From assembly GCA_038501195.1 (NCBI GenBank), contig JBBPUQ010000004.1, positions 2,604,001-2,668,000 of the forward strand: a stretch of 64,000 bases of DNA, given 5' to 3'. The notes under the pieces were generated by a model. The model searched no databases, was not told the DNA's origin, and saw nothing but the letters and a program-made list of their open reading frames with translations. Every line of letters begins with the position of its first letter. Within the stretch, counting starts at the first letter, position 1. The position numbers were made by a program, and so were the translations under genes. This document shows, in pieces, positions 31,974-42,936 of this stretch. Source of the stretch: Nemania diffusa. Its lineage: Eukaryota; Ascomycota; Sordariomycetes; Xylariales; Xylariaceae.

Positions 31974-33091
31974 ATGCCGAAGTACCTACTACGACCCTTC
32001 TTCGTCGAGCACAACGGGAAGAAAGAGCTCGTTGTCGAAGCAGATGAGTTGGTGCTTACGTCTAGACATGTTAACTTTGCTGAGATGACCGCTAAGATGG
32101 CAAATAAAATAAACTTTTACCTACCTACGGAAACAATGACCTCTAGAATGATTTGAATATATGCAGGGACTACCTCTTTCATAAACAGGAGAATGTCGTT
32201 GACAAAACCCTACAAGCATTAGTTACCCCATCATTTTTCATGATAACAGAGATAAATGTGGTTGTTTTCAGTGCAGTATTAATGAGTACCATGAAAAACT
32301 ACTTCAGATTCAACTAACTATCAAACCGCTCATGGACGGAAACAAGCATTCGGTAACTAATGCGCCTCTCTACATCTCAGAGTTTCGGTCTTATGCGGTA
32401 TTCCATCAGTCACTCTCCTCGGAGATGTCTCTAGCTGGGAAGAAGTCCTACAACGACTTGATGAGTTCAGGAGCTTTCGGAGTCCTCACACGCAATTGAA
32501 AAGGTGGAGGAGTCTTCTCATCCCAATCATCCAAAATATAATTAAGTGCTTCCACGTAGTAGGAGATCAAACAGACATCTGGTCTAGGATCTGCCACAGT
32601 AGAAGCTTTAGAAACGGTGCACCAACATAGCTATCTGAGGGATCATCGCATTCTATGTCTTCTCCAGCAATTGAGATTGGGCCCCAGAACGATCATTTGG
32701 AGGTACGCGATCCACCAAGCCCGCAGAATTCCCGCGGTTAACGTTGACTTATACATCGACAGGAAAAGCCATCCAATACCCTTATATCGATGAATATGCC
32801 GAACCGCCTGCTTGGTCTTAAGTGAATGTCAGAATCGAAGTACAAACAGAGTCGCGCATTGAGTTCAAAGCGGCCATGGTTTCCGGGCTGATCAATGCTT
32901 CGATTGGTTCTCTCAAGCCGGACGAGGAAACTTTACATACAATACAGCCGTTCCCAACCCAGTGGATATGCAAGTTGAAGGACGAGAGGGGAGACGAGAG
33001 GGGCCTAGCCGCACCCGCAGCAACAGGGGTGGTCGTTGTAGCTGTATTTAATGCTGGGAGCTTTTATGATGACTTTATTACTAGAAGTTAG
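31974..33091 (+). pseudogene. Probable decayed multi-exon gene of unknown family
   Basis: Several protein-like stretches on the plus strand follow one another but are broken by stops and frame changes. They are: 31974-about 32110 (MPKYLLRPFFVEHNGKKELV), about 32166-32250 (DYLFHKQENVVDKTLQALV), about 32281-32500 (LYISEFRSYAVFHQSLSSEM), and about 32690-33091. The last reads TSTGKAIQYPYIDEYAEPPAWS, then an in-frame TAA at 32819-32821, then VNVRIEVQTESRIEFKAAMV. Putative splice acceptors (ATATATGCAG, TTTTCAG) can be found, but matching donors are weak. I therefore read it as a pseudogene; it might instead be an intact gene whose introns I failed to place. No family is recognised. Confidence 0.45.
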
Positions 33092-34576
33092 TTGAATAGC
33101 TAACTCGAACCAACATTCTAAATTGCCATTTAGGGTGGGGAAAAAAGAGAAGAAATCTATGAAGTAGGACGGGTGTTTGTGCTTATGTAATAGGGGTTAC
33201 TGGAGCTATTACAAAGATTCAAGTATAAAGGTCACATTTTGACAGGTTTTTTTTCTTCCGGTAGCACGGTTTCATGAAATGCATTTCACCGGCTCATCCG
33301 GCAGAGACGAAGTTTATATAGAGTCTAAATATTGGTTCGAGTATTCAAAACTGGTCTTACAATCTCGTGAACTCTATTAGTATAAACAAGGTTAAGCAAG
33401 GTGCTCTGGGATTAAACACATCGCTCTATCATATTTATTATCTGATGTAGGGAACTCAAAGGTAAACTAGGTACTCCTAGCTATGGCAAATTTACATTCA
33501 CTTATCGAATTTAGGTTATGTGCGGGCATTTTTGTCCCGGAGGGAATAGGAGGATTTTACCAGCCAGGAACCAGTGCATCAAAAGGGTTTAGTATAGGTT
33601 TTAATAGCAAAACAATTTGATCCCTAGCACTCTGTATCCCTGAGGGTACCAAAGGTCCTGTATATATATAGCCAAACCTATAGATATAACCACCACTATA
33701 GGGTCTAGTCACTTTGTTACCTGACATGTGGCCAACCAATGCCCTTTCAAGATCAAGTTCGTAAAATAGAGTCTCCTTTCTCGAAAATGACCTGAATGGT
33801 GGATATCACTACCCAAGATCATAAAATAATGCGATGGTTGTCTTAACCCACGCTTTAGTGGCTGAGAATTTGCAAGGCCGGGTTTTAAGTTAGGGGAAAC
33901 TAATTAGGGGATATCAAAAGTGTTAGAGCCACATAACCTAGACCAATTCAGAGTTACGATTAGTAACAGCGAGCTAGTTAATTTGGTATTTTTACGTCGA
34001 GTTTAAACCCGAAGAATTGGAACAGAGCCGGAGAAGTGCATGAGTTCTCGATGAGAAGTGACTAAAAGCTACTTCGAGCTCAGCACGCACCGAGAGTTTA
34101 ACGGTAAAAGTGTAGCAGCTTTTCACATGAATATTGATACTCCGAGTAGAGTAAACTATAATGCAAGAGATATAGTACGTAACATATAAGTAGATACCTA
34201 ACCTAGTTAAATTTTACGCTCAGCGGGACTATTGGCATGCTAGCATACACAGGCATGCATTCTAATACTCACCAAATGGAAGGTAGAATATCCTATTCCT
34301 TCTTTAGGTGAATTACGAGTCAAGGCCTAAAGTTAAATGTAGCCATCCTTGCCAAGCGACTAAACAGACTTTAGAAACATGGAAGGTAAGCCGGAAGGGA
34401 TAGGAAGGAATAATGCTGATGACTGTTTCCTATAAATACCTAACAACAAACGTCCTCCCCGTATTATTCCTAAACGATTATCACTCCAATCCTACCTCCT
34501 AATATATCACATTTACTACTGATTCATCTAAACCCCCATACATCTATTGAGGTAGTCTTACACCATATTAGTTACC
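33092..34576. other. Gene-poor intergenic region
   Basis: It contains a perfect 14-bp palindrome TGAAATGCATTTCA (33275-33288) and AT-rich filler. No gene is supported. Confidence 0.5.
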
Positions 34577-35266
34577 ATGACGCCTGTTTCAACCTCTTCT
34601 GTTGCCCCTTTCGACTGGCTTCCTAACGAAATTCTTCTCGAGATCTTAAAATTTGCCATGGACCATCATACACCATTTGTCCTGGATGATTACTATTTAA
34701 GTTTAAAGTCAGGAAAAGCAAAGGAATCCCCTTCTCGGCCACCCCAATATGCCCATCTCAATGATTGGCGTATTATCAACTCCATCAACCAGCGTGTCCG
34801 CCGAGTAGGAAAGGTCGCGTTCTTCAGCGCCAAAACATTTGCCTTGGATATCTGGGCGCCCGACCAACTGCATAGCAGCCCCTTCACATGGTTTGGTAGC
34901 GCATCGAATCAAGAAATAGCCCTACAATACATCCGATCTATCATACTAGTGGTACCTATTCGGGACACTCAAGAGGCATTCTTAAGGTTGCCGAACACCT
35001 TGACGATATTCAAGAGGCTAAAATGTAGCAAGATACTGCTTACATACGAGCCCTCATGCCTCGTGGACTGCATATATAAAGCTGAAAGGGTGGATGTTCC
35101 GAAAGAAATAAAACAACTTCTTGGCAATAAGGGAGTGACCGACAAAATGATGCCAGAGTTACATGCGTGCAAGGGAAAGGGATATGTAAACTGGCCAAAC
35201 TATTTGAAGCTATTAGCTAAACATATATCCAACCTCGCGGGCCAAAACAGACATTGTGGCAACTAA
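34577..35266 (+). CDS. F-box-like hypothetical protein, 229 aa
   Basis: This is a single-exon gene. Residues 13-30 read DWLPNEILLEILKFAMDHH, the start of an F-box-like domain (L-P-x-E-I-L-x-x-I-L). The following region (WRIINSINQRVRRVGKVAFFSAKTFALDI) resembles fungal proteins of the short F-box-like class in which the helix set is followed by a variable domain. There is no membrane segment or signal peptide. It probably recruits targets to an SCF ligase if the F-box is functional; the rest is unrecognised. It stands alone in a gene-poor region between a pseudogene and a MITE, which fits an accessory gene. Confidence 0.65.
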   Translation: MTPVSTSSVAPFDWLPNEILLEILKFAMDHHTPFVLDDYYLSLKSGKAKESPSRPPQYAHLNDWRIINSINQRVRRVGKVAFFSAKTFALDIWAPDQLHSSPFTWFGSASNQEIALQYIRSIILVVPIRDTQEAFLRLPNTLTIFKRLKCSKILLTYEPSCLVDCIYKAERVDVPKEIKQLLGNKGVTDKMMPELHACKGKGYVNWPNYLKLLAKHISNLAGQNRHCGN

Positions 35267-36860
35267 GGCAGATATAGGGGAGAAGGACAGTAACACCGGC
35301 AACTAGTAGCAATGAGAATACTGTGGCGATGCAGGCGTACAGGTTTCTAAAACAGGAAAGGGTTTTTATTTGTTCTACACAGTCTAGCAGATCTACACTG
35401 AAAATTTCTTATATACCTATGTTTCTACCTTACAGTCTTCCTTCGGGATCCTCCTTAGCTCAGGAATCAGGCTAGTCCTCGAAACTCAAATTCAATCTAT
35501 AGTTCTCTATTAACTAACTAGATCTCTAGAAATGCTATTTTGATCGTGGTTAGGTCTCTAGGGTGTATACATTACCTACTTAATGTACCTATATGATTGC
35601 CGATTATTGGTGGTACTAGGTGGATGGGCACCTCGTTTTTCGCTAATATGACGTATATACCTACCCAGGTACATACCTACCTAATCATTATATTATTACG
35701 TACTTGCCTACCTATAGGGGGGAACCCGGTTTTAGGACACGCTGGAACTTGCGTGTTTTCTACGTCGCCCTGTCCATTTTTTGGTTATTCTGTTACATGT
35801 ATTGTACAATAGTGTCGTAGCAACTGCATGTTTAGTTTTTATTACTACACCGAAACTGTTACCTTTTTCTAGTTACACCTGCTATTATTAAAAATATAAG
35901 CTAGACAGGTCTTTCTGTTTTTATTACAGCATTATTATAACACTGTTTTTTTTTATAACATTGCGTTAGATATAACATTGTATAAGTCGAAAAGGTTGGA
36001 ACTGAAGTGACCTGGCCAGCACTATGTTGTACCAGCTTTGTAGTACAAGTATAAAAATACTGCTAACAGCGCTGTCAACAGCATGTCCCAAAAACGGGTT
36101 CCCCCCCTTAGGTAGGTACCTACTATTGAAATACCTTGTCCGACTTACGTGCCTTCGCGGACGCAGATACTTGCCGAGCATAATGTAACAGTGCACCGCT
36201 TCCTCAACTAGTTCACTTAGGAGGTACTTACCCTAAGCATGTAAATAAATATGGAGAGCTAATGTAGCTGATGCGTTATCTTGCAGCCTCTTCACAGTCT
36301 CTTATATTCATCAGGCTGGGACCTGCAGCATATTAGCACTTACAGTAGTCAAGCTCCTCAATCAACCAACCTCCATCGAAACGAGTCTGCCGATCAAGCC
36401 GGTATGATATGTATGGGTCCGTGTTTTTGATTGATTGTAAGTGTGCCTAGGCAGGCAGCCGACGCATTCCACGCACTGGAATTGTTGGATTTTCCAACAG
36501 ACTGCAGACGGTCAGAAACAAGCCAGCCAATCGTTATATAGATAATGTGTGCTGCAAACAAATACCAGGGACATCAAACACCACCTAACCCTATTGCAGT
36601 GCTATATACAACTGTATAAGTCATGCGGCGGGGTATTGGGGCATCCTGTCTCTCACTGGCTAACAATTCCAGGGTGTTGCATTTCAAGACTGCCCAAGCC
36701 CACCCCGTGTTATCGGCTTATAGAGCCATATAGACGTGGAGTGCCTACTTCGTCATTTCTGACTCTCAGTCAGAGACACGACGTACTAAATCACCTGAGC
36801 TTTTGCCACAGCCGTCGTTGAGGATCATCTTTCTAGTATTGTACCTAATAGTCACCTGCT
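35267..36860. other. Intergenic region carrying a MITE and many TAGGTA-type motifs
   Basis: Besides the MITE described separately, this 1.6-kb region has a dense set of ACCTAC/GTAGGT repeats (35571-35716 and 36109-36125). No gene is supported; the last part holds the promoter of the helicase gene. Confidence 0.5.
35717..36108. mobile_element. MITE-like element with about 30-bp inverted terminal repeats and TA flanks
   Basis: The left end reads GGGGGGAACCCGGTTTTAGG followed by ACACGCTG. The right end, reverse-complemented, reads GGGGGGGAACCCGTTTTTGG followed by GACATGCTG. These are imperfect inverted repeats of about 30 bp bounding 392 bp, with a TA dinucleotide outside each end (35715-35716 and 36109-36110; one extra T lies inside the right TA). 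The interior has no transposase frame. The TA flanks and size fit a non-autonomous Tc1/mariner or Fot1/pogo-type element. Confidence 0.72.
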
Positions 36861-39800
36861 ATGCCGAACGAGGATGATGAGACCCGTGCGAAGCTCGCGG
36901 AATGGTATGGAGCTCTACTTCCGCGCAGGGTCGATATCGTTGGAGACTTTGGCGGTAAACAGCTGTTTCTAATCGACGGGGACTCGCTATTGATCCATAG
37001 CGTCGCTACCTCAGCAGTTGACTACGATGGTAACATGCAACCCCTCTCTCCATACCGTCATGTTTATGCGAGTAGTATTGTCTTGTTACTAATGCGCTCC
37101 TAACCTAGCCGGACTCCAATTACTGCACTTAATATTCGCTGTAGAATCGTTCCTGAAGAACCTTCAGACACGAGGATGTATCTTCCATGTTGTGTTCTTC
37201 GACAACCAAGTAGAGCTGTGTGCTCCCTCAACAGCGCCGGCAAGCGTGAGATATAAATACCATATGACGAGAGCTGTTCTGATTCGCCATCTTCAAGCAT
37301 CTGCAAGAGGTATTGATGGAAACGATGGTACTGAACTGGCTTTCTCATTTCCATCGATCGACAGCCAGGAATTTCATCGTCACCTCGCTCAGCACCCGGC
37401 AACATTCCTGCTCTGCCACGATGGCCACACCGAGTCGGGGGACGACTCACTTCACGAGGCAGCCTTTCAGTACATGATTCATCAGTTCCTCCAGTTGAGG
37501 CACAGTGTAGCATTGATAGGCGGTACAGAATTCAAGAGCTCAAGAGTATGTGTTAATGATGATTGCAGACGAGTTTTCTCTGATAAATTAGTTATTGCTT
37601 TCAGTGTAAACTAACGAGAAAACTAGGTAATTATGCCTATTGTAACAGCCGCTCGCACGATAGTATCTCTAAACCCTTCGAAAACGCTTTCGCCAGCCTC
37701 AGTTCCATGGAAATCGGATCAATCATTACAGCTTGACTGGACTCTCTACGAGGGCAACAGCTATCGAGAATGGGCAACCGCCGTTGCCATTCACAGAGCC
37801 TTGAAACTTCAAGGCGCCAAAGAGTATAGGATAGAGGCAGTCGCTATGATCTTACATGGCATAATTACGAACAATACACGCTTAGCGGAGAGACCAATGC
37901 AGAGTGGCGCCACCACTAGAAATGGCAACACTTTCTTAAAGCACTTCTGTGAAGAAGTGGCCCTTATAATCGCATCGGATCTAGAAGACTCACTAGAGAG
38001 GGTGTTGGAATGGGATGCCTTCGACATCGTTGATGGGAGGCTCTTCTTATCCTTGTGCGCCATACTTTCGAAAGGGGATTCTATCCCTGCTACACTAATC
38101 GACAAGGCGAAGCCGTTAATTACTTGCGTTGAGAAATGGAGTGGTATTTCGCTATTGGACTGTATCTCCTCGAAAACTTCAGGAACCCTTGAAGCAGAGA
38201 TACGTCGAAACAAGCCTATAGTCTCTTGCAAGCTGCCACCGAGAACGATTCTCCCCTTCAGACACGAGTTATTAAACGAGTTTCTTGCGCCAATCCAGCT
38301 TCAAACAGCTCAACCTCAAGAAGGGATGACTGAGCACAAGATTTTCCAAGAGCTCACACATTGGCATAACGCTAAACGCACCATTGATTCGAAGAAATTA
38401 CCAAAGAAACCAGGCTTTTTCGCAAGGAAGAAGACCCAAAAATTTATGACAGATACACTTGTGTACTCAGCCAGTCTCACGAATGCCACAGGCAAGCTAA
38501 TCGAACCCGAAACTATTATTGTCGGAGCTCTAGGACGTCCCTTGAAGAAAGAACTCCCCAGCCATGTGGTTGTGGGCTCGCCAAAGGTACTCGTAAGCCA
38601 TGAGGCAAAGAAGAAGGCACGCGGAAACTCCGGCAAAGATAGTGCCCGTGAGGCTGCACTATCAACTCAGGCTCGAAAACTAAAGAAAAAGAAGAGCGCC
38701 ACGTTTCGGCACTGGCACGTGGTTACTGAAGAACTTGGTCAAGAGAAAGTGTTAACGAAACGCTTCCAAAAGACTTTCAAGCACTTTCTGAATCTGACCA
38801 AGGAAGACAAGATGATCATTGGAGCGGAGGTTTCGCTGTATCTATGTGACACGCTTTACCGTGCTTGGGAGGCACAAGCAGCCACTGCTAGTAGTAAACA
38901 GGGTATTATTACTTCTCTATCTAACAAATTTAGTAGCTATATTTGGCTAACACTCTGCCCTAGCATTGGGTATTAGGTCCTTGTTGTTCAGCCAGGTCAT
39001 GCAGACCTTGGCGCTACCAGGCTTGACTCAAGAGGTTGCAGCCGCTCTTCAGGCCATGGGCTCGGTTGTCGGTGTCCCAAGCAAAGGATCACATGAAGGA
39101 CAAATGATATCACGGCAGTTGAGTTTCCACCCACGAGCTTATGAAAGCGGAAACGGCAGACTACTTCGCTCGGCGGCCCTAGATTTCCAATTAGGTCACT
39201 GTGGTCCTTTCTTGGAGCGAACCTTTGACTCTCAGAAAGACGACCGCGTACCATTCGAACCTGATGCATGGCAGCGCTCTGTGTTAGATGGTATAGATGC
39301 TAACGACAGTCTCTTTATTGTTGCGCCCACCTCGTCTGGCAAGACTTTCATCTCCTTTTACGCTATGAAGACTATCCTCCAAGCAGATAATGACGGAGTT
39401 CTAGTCTATGTCGCTCCCACCAAAGCACTTGTCAATCAGATCGCAGCAGAAATTCAAGCTCGATTTCACAAGACCTACCATCACGAAGGAAGATCTGTTT
39501 GGGCCATACACACACGCGATTACCGAGTGAATAATCCCACTGGCTGCCAAATATTAGTCACCGTCCCTCATGTTCTGCAGATTATGCTGCTATCGCCACT
39601 ACATGCCAACACCTGGTCAAATCGTGTAAAGAGGATTATATTTGACGAGGTTCATTGTATCGGACAAGCTGAGGACGGCATCATATGGGAGCAACTTCTA
39701 CTCATGGCACCATGCCCTATCATTGCGCTCTCTGCGACTGTTGGCAACCCCGAAGAGTTCTATGAATGGCTAAGAATCTCGCAAATATCCAAGGGGTTCA

Positions 39801-42420
39801 AGCTTAAAATGATAACCCACAACACTCGATATTCTGATCTCCGGGCATTCCAATACGTGGCCCCCGAACAGTTTGAATTTAAAGGCTTGTACCGTACCGA
39901 GCATTTCCCAGTTCCAGGTTTAGATCATCCGAACCAGACAGATTCAACATTTCGATTCATTCACCCAGTTTCCTCATTAGTCAATAGGTCAGTTAAGAAT
40001 TTCAATTAACGTCTCAAGCTTACTTCATCAATCTCAGACACTGATTAGTTGCTGCCCGTAGAACGGGTATTGATCTCGAAGAGCTTAGCCTCGAGCCACG
40101 AGATGCACTTACGCTATGGGAATGCATGAAAAAGTTCCAGACCCCAAGCTTCCCATTAGATGCCTCTCTTGACCCGTCTCGGACGTTTTCTGGGGTTCCA
40201 AAAAAGTCCGACGTGCTTGCATGGTCGCAAAGACTTAAAACTGTTCTTGCTGATTGGATACGCGATACTACTTCCCCTTTTGAGCAGGTTCGCTATACCT
40301 TAGGCGCATACAAGCAGGTTTGTCGTAATCCAAACGACGAGGTAAGACAGGATACTCCCAACCAGTCAACTATGGAGAAGAACAGGATACCAGTATTTGC
40401 CCTGCTCTGTGATTTGCACAAAGAAGATGCGCTTCCAGCTATCTTATTCAATTACGATCGTGTTAAATGCGAACGCCTACTCGATGCTGTGCTGATAAAA
40501 TTGGAGTCGGCTGAGAAGGCATGGAAAGAATCGAGTAAAGAGTGGCAGAAAGACATAAAAGATTACGAACTATGGAAGGCCTCCAAAGACAAGAGGAAAA
40601 TTCCAAAGAAGACTACGGAGAAGCGCACCAAGGACGAAAAGATGCGCGAAGAGGCAAATGCTGATGTCAGTCGCTGGGAACTATTCGATCCAGATTGGCC
40701 ACTAGACCAGTTCAGCTTCGCAGATGGTTCTCGGCTCGGACGGTCTGAACTTGTGGAATTCATTAAATCGTTGGAAGGTGAAAATATCCGACCTTACCTA
40801 TTCTCAGCCCTCAAGAGAGGGGTTGCTGTCCATCACGCCGGCATGAATAGAAGGTACCGACAAGTAGTGGAGATCCTTTTCCGCAAAGGATACCTAACCG
40901 CTGTAGTAGCGACGGGCACTCTTGCGCTAGGTATCAATATGCCTTGTAAAACCGTCGCCTTCGTTGGAGATTCTACCTACTTGACGACCTTGAATTACAA
41001 ACAGGCAGCCGGACGAGCAGGCCGTAGAGGCTTCGATCTTCTTGGTAATGTAGTCTTCAGTAACATCGACCAGATACGAGCGTATGAGCTTATGTCATCG
41101 CGATTACCAGATCTCAAGGGTCACTTCCCATTAACCACCACATTAGTCCTCCGGATCCTAGGCCTTATTGACGTTGTGGGAAAATCGACTTTCACGTCGG
41201 GCATCGTGAAGTCTCTCCTAACACAGAATAGATTGTACCTGGGTGGCGAAGAGGCGGGGAGGTCTATCCAACACCACCTGAGGTTCTCCGTCGAGTATCT
41301 CCAAAGACAACACCTCTTGTCCGCTGATGGTAGACCGATCAATTTTGCGGGCCTCGTTGGGCATTTGTACTTCACAGAAAATGCTGTTTTCGCATTCCAC
41401 TCCCTCCTTAAAGGTGGATACTTCCATCATCTCTGTGCGAATGTCAATAAAGACACAACGGACTCGTTGAGAACGCTTGGGTTGGTTATGGCACACTTGT
41501 TCAATCGTGTTCCAGTGCAAACTTCAGGCCCCAAGGCATCCGAAAAAGCGTCTACTGATTCAGACTCGCTCTTACTGCCGCGCCTCCCTAAAGACGCCGA
41601 GGACCTCCTGATTCGCCACAATACCGAGACGTTGGAAATTTTCAAGACGTATGCCAGCACGTACATCGATCAGTACTTGGAGGGTGCTCCAGATAGGCAT
41701 CTACCCCTCACTGGAATCGCAGTTGGAGGTGAAGAGCCACGGGTTCTACATCTCCCCGGAGACTTAGCCCCTCCCAAGCTACGATCACCGTTCTCTGCCC
41801 TCTCAGGGCACTCAGACGATTTCAAAAGCATCCATGACCTATGCGCCAACATCCGAAGCGGGGTCTTCCTTGAAGAATCAGCGGTGCCGTATATACCGAT
41901 ATGGCCTCATGACCTAACTGTCCCCCTGAATTCGTACATTTACAACTTTCTGAAACACGGCGACTACGTCGCTATGACCCGCGACAACAAGATTAAGGAG
42001 GGCAATGTGTGGTTTCTCTTAAGGGACTTTTCTCTCATCCTAGCTACCATCGTTGCTAGTCTCACCAACTTCATACAAGCAGACAACAACATGGACGACG
42101 TGGACATGATCGATATTGAGGATGTAGGCGAGACGCCGGATGAGGGTACCTCCGTTCAAGCCATGGATGCGCCCAAAGACATCAATCATAGCACCACGCG
42201 CCGCAAAGCGTCAAAGAAAAAGGTGGTTGAATCCTGGGACGACGACGAGGACACAAATGAAGAGGATGACGAAGCTCTTAGCCCGGTGCGTGAGAAAGCT
42301 TCGACGGCTATCGAGTCGCCTACTTGGGACAAGGATGGGAAGGGGCTGTTAAACGTCCTGAGGGCGTTCACCTTGTTGAAAGAGGATTTTGATGAGAAAT
42401 TCCACAAGGCTTGGGCTTAA
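36861..42420 (+). CDS. DDX60-like Ski2-family DEAD/DEAH-box helicase
   Basis: Five exons, 36861-37029, 37109-37545, 37627-38902, 38964-39987 and 40062-42420, give 1754 aa. Each intron (61-81 bp) restores frame; donors are GTAACA, GTATGT, GTATTA and GTCAGT and acceptors are all TAG. The N-terminus (LFLIDGDSLL, then HVVFFDNQVEL) resembles a PIN-like domain as in DDX60. The helicase core has Walker A PTSSGKT (Lys754), motif II DEVH (Asp855), SAT (motif III) and motif VI QAAGRAGRRGFD (from Gln1283). A Lys/Glu-rich segment (about residues 930-1040) sits between the RecA domains, and an acidic tail segment (WDDDEDTNEEDDE) precedes the C-terminus. It probably remodels RNA; human DDX60 is an antiviral factor, but the fungal role is unknown. 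Convergent with sec18. Confidence 0.9.
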
Positions 42421-42936
42421 TGTCGTGGATACCGAAGGTTTCGACTTCGGATTTTCGTGGACGAGGTCCAAGGGGCTAAAGGATACTTGACATGTGCTAA
42501 ATTTAGCAGGGCGCTATTGTGCCTAGCGTGGGTGCTGTCGTTCCCGTAGAGTTAAGAATAGCTCTAGACTGTTGGAAACTGTTAGCGTCCAGTACAGCTT
42601 ACTATAGTAGCGAGTAATATTTAATAGATCTCGCATGGCTATATAAACCCATGCTGAGTGTTGATAGCCTGACGGCCTGGTTTTTTTGGTAACTGAGCTA
42701 ATAATAAATGACCTACGACTATATGTTAATGTATGGTGACTTGCTCGGCATTGAATTGCACGATTATGTGTCAAGACCATATTGTACGGTAGAAATGATT
42801 GGTCGCTGACAGCTAGAGCTGCAAAGATGGCTGTGCGAATACTTGAAATCATGATATGTCGTATAGCTGCATATGCACAGCTCAGATTATGGACTCAAAA
42901 GCGCCCGTATCTAATTCTAGCTAAGTAGATATAAAT
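42421..42936. other. Intergenic region between converging genes
   Basis: A small stem (CCGAAG at 42432 pairing with CTTCGG at 42445) follows the helicase stop and may lie in its 3' UTR. An open minus frame at 42852-42523 was rejected. Confidence 0.45.

Noticed and set aside
42523..42852. Minus-strand 109-codon frame between the helicase and sec18
   Set aside because: Lies in a short shared 3' region; composition is not coding-like.
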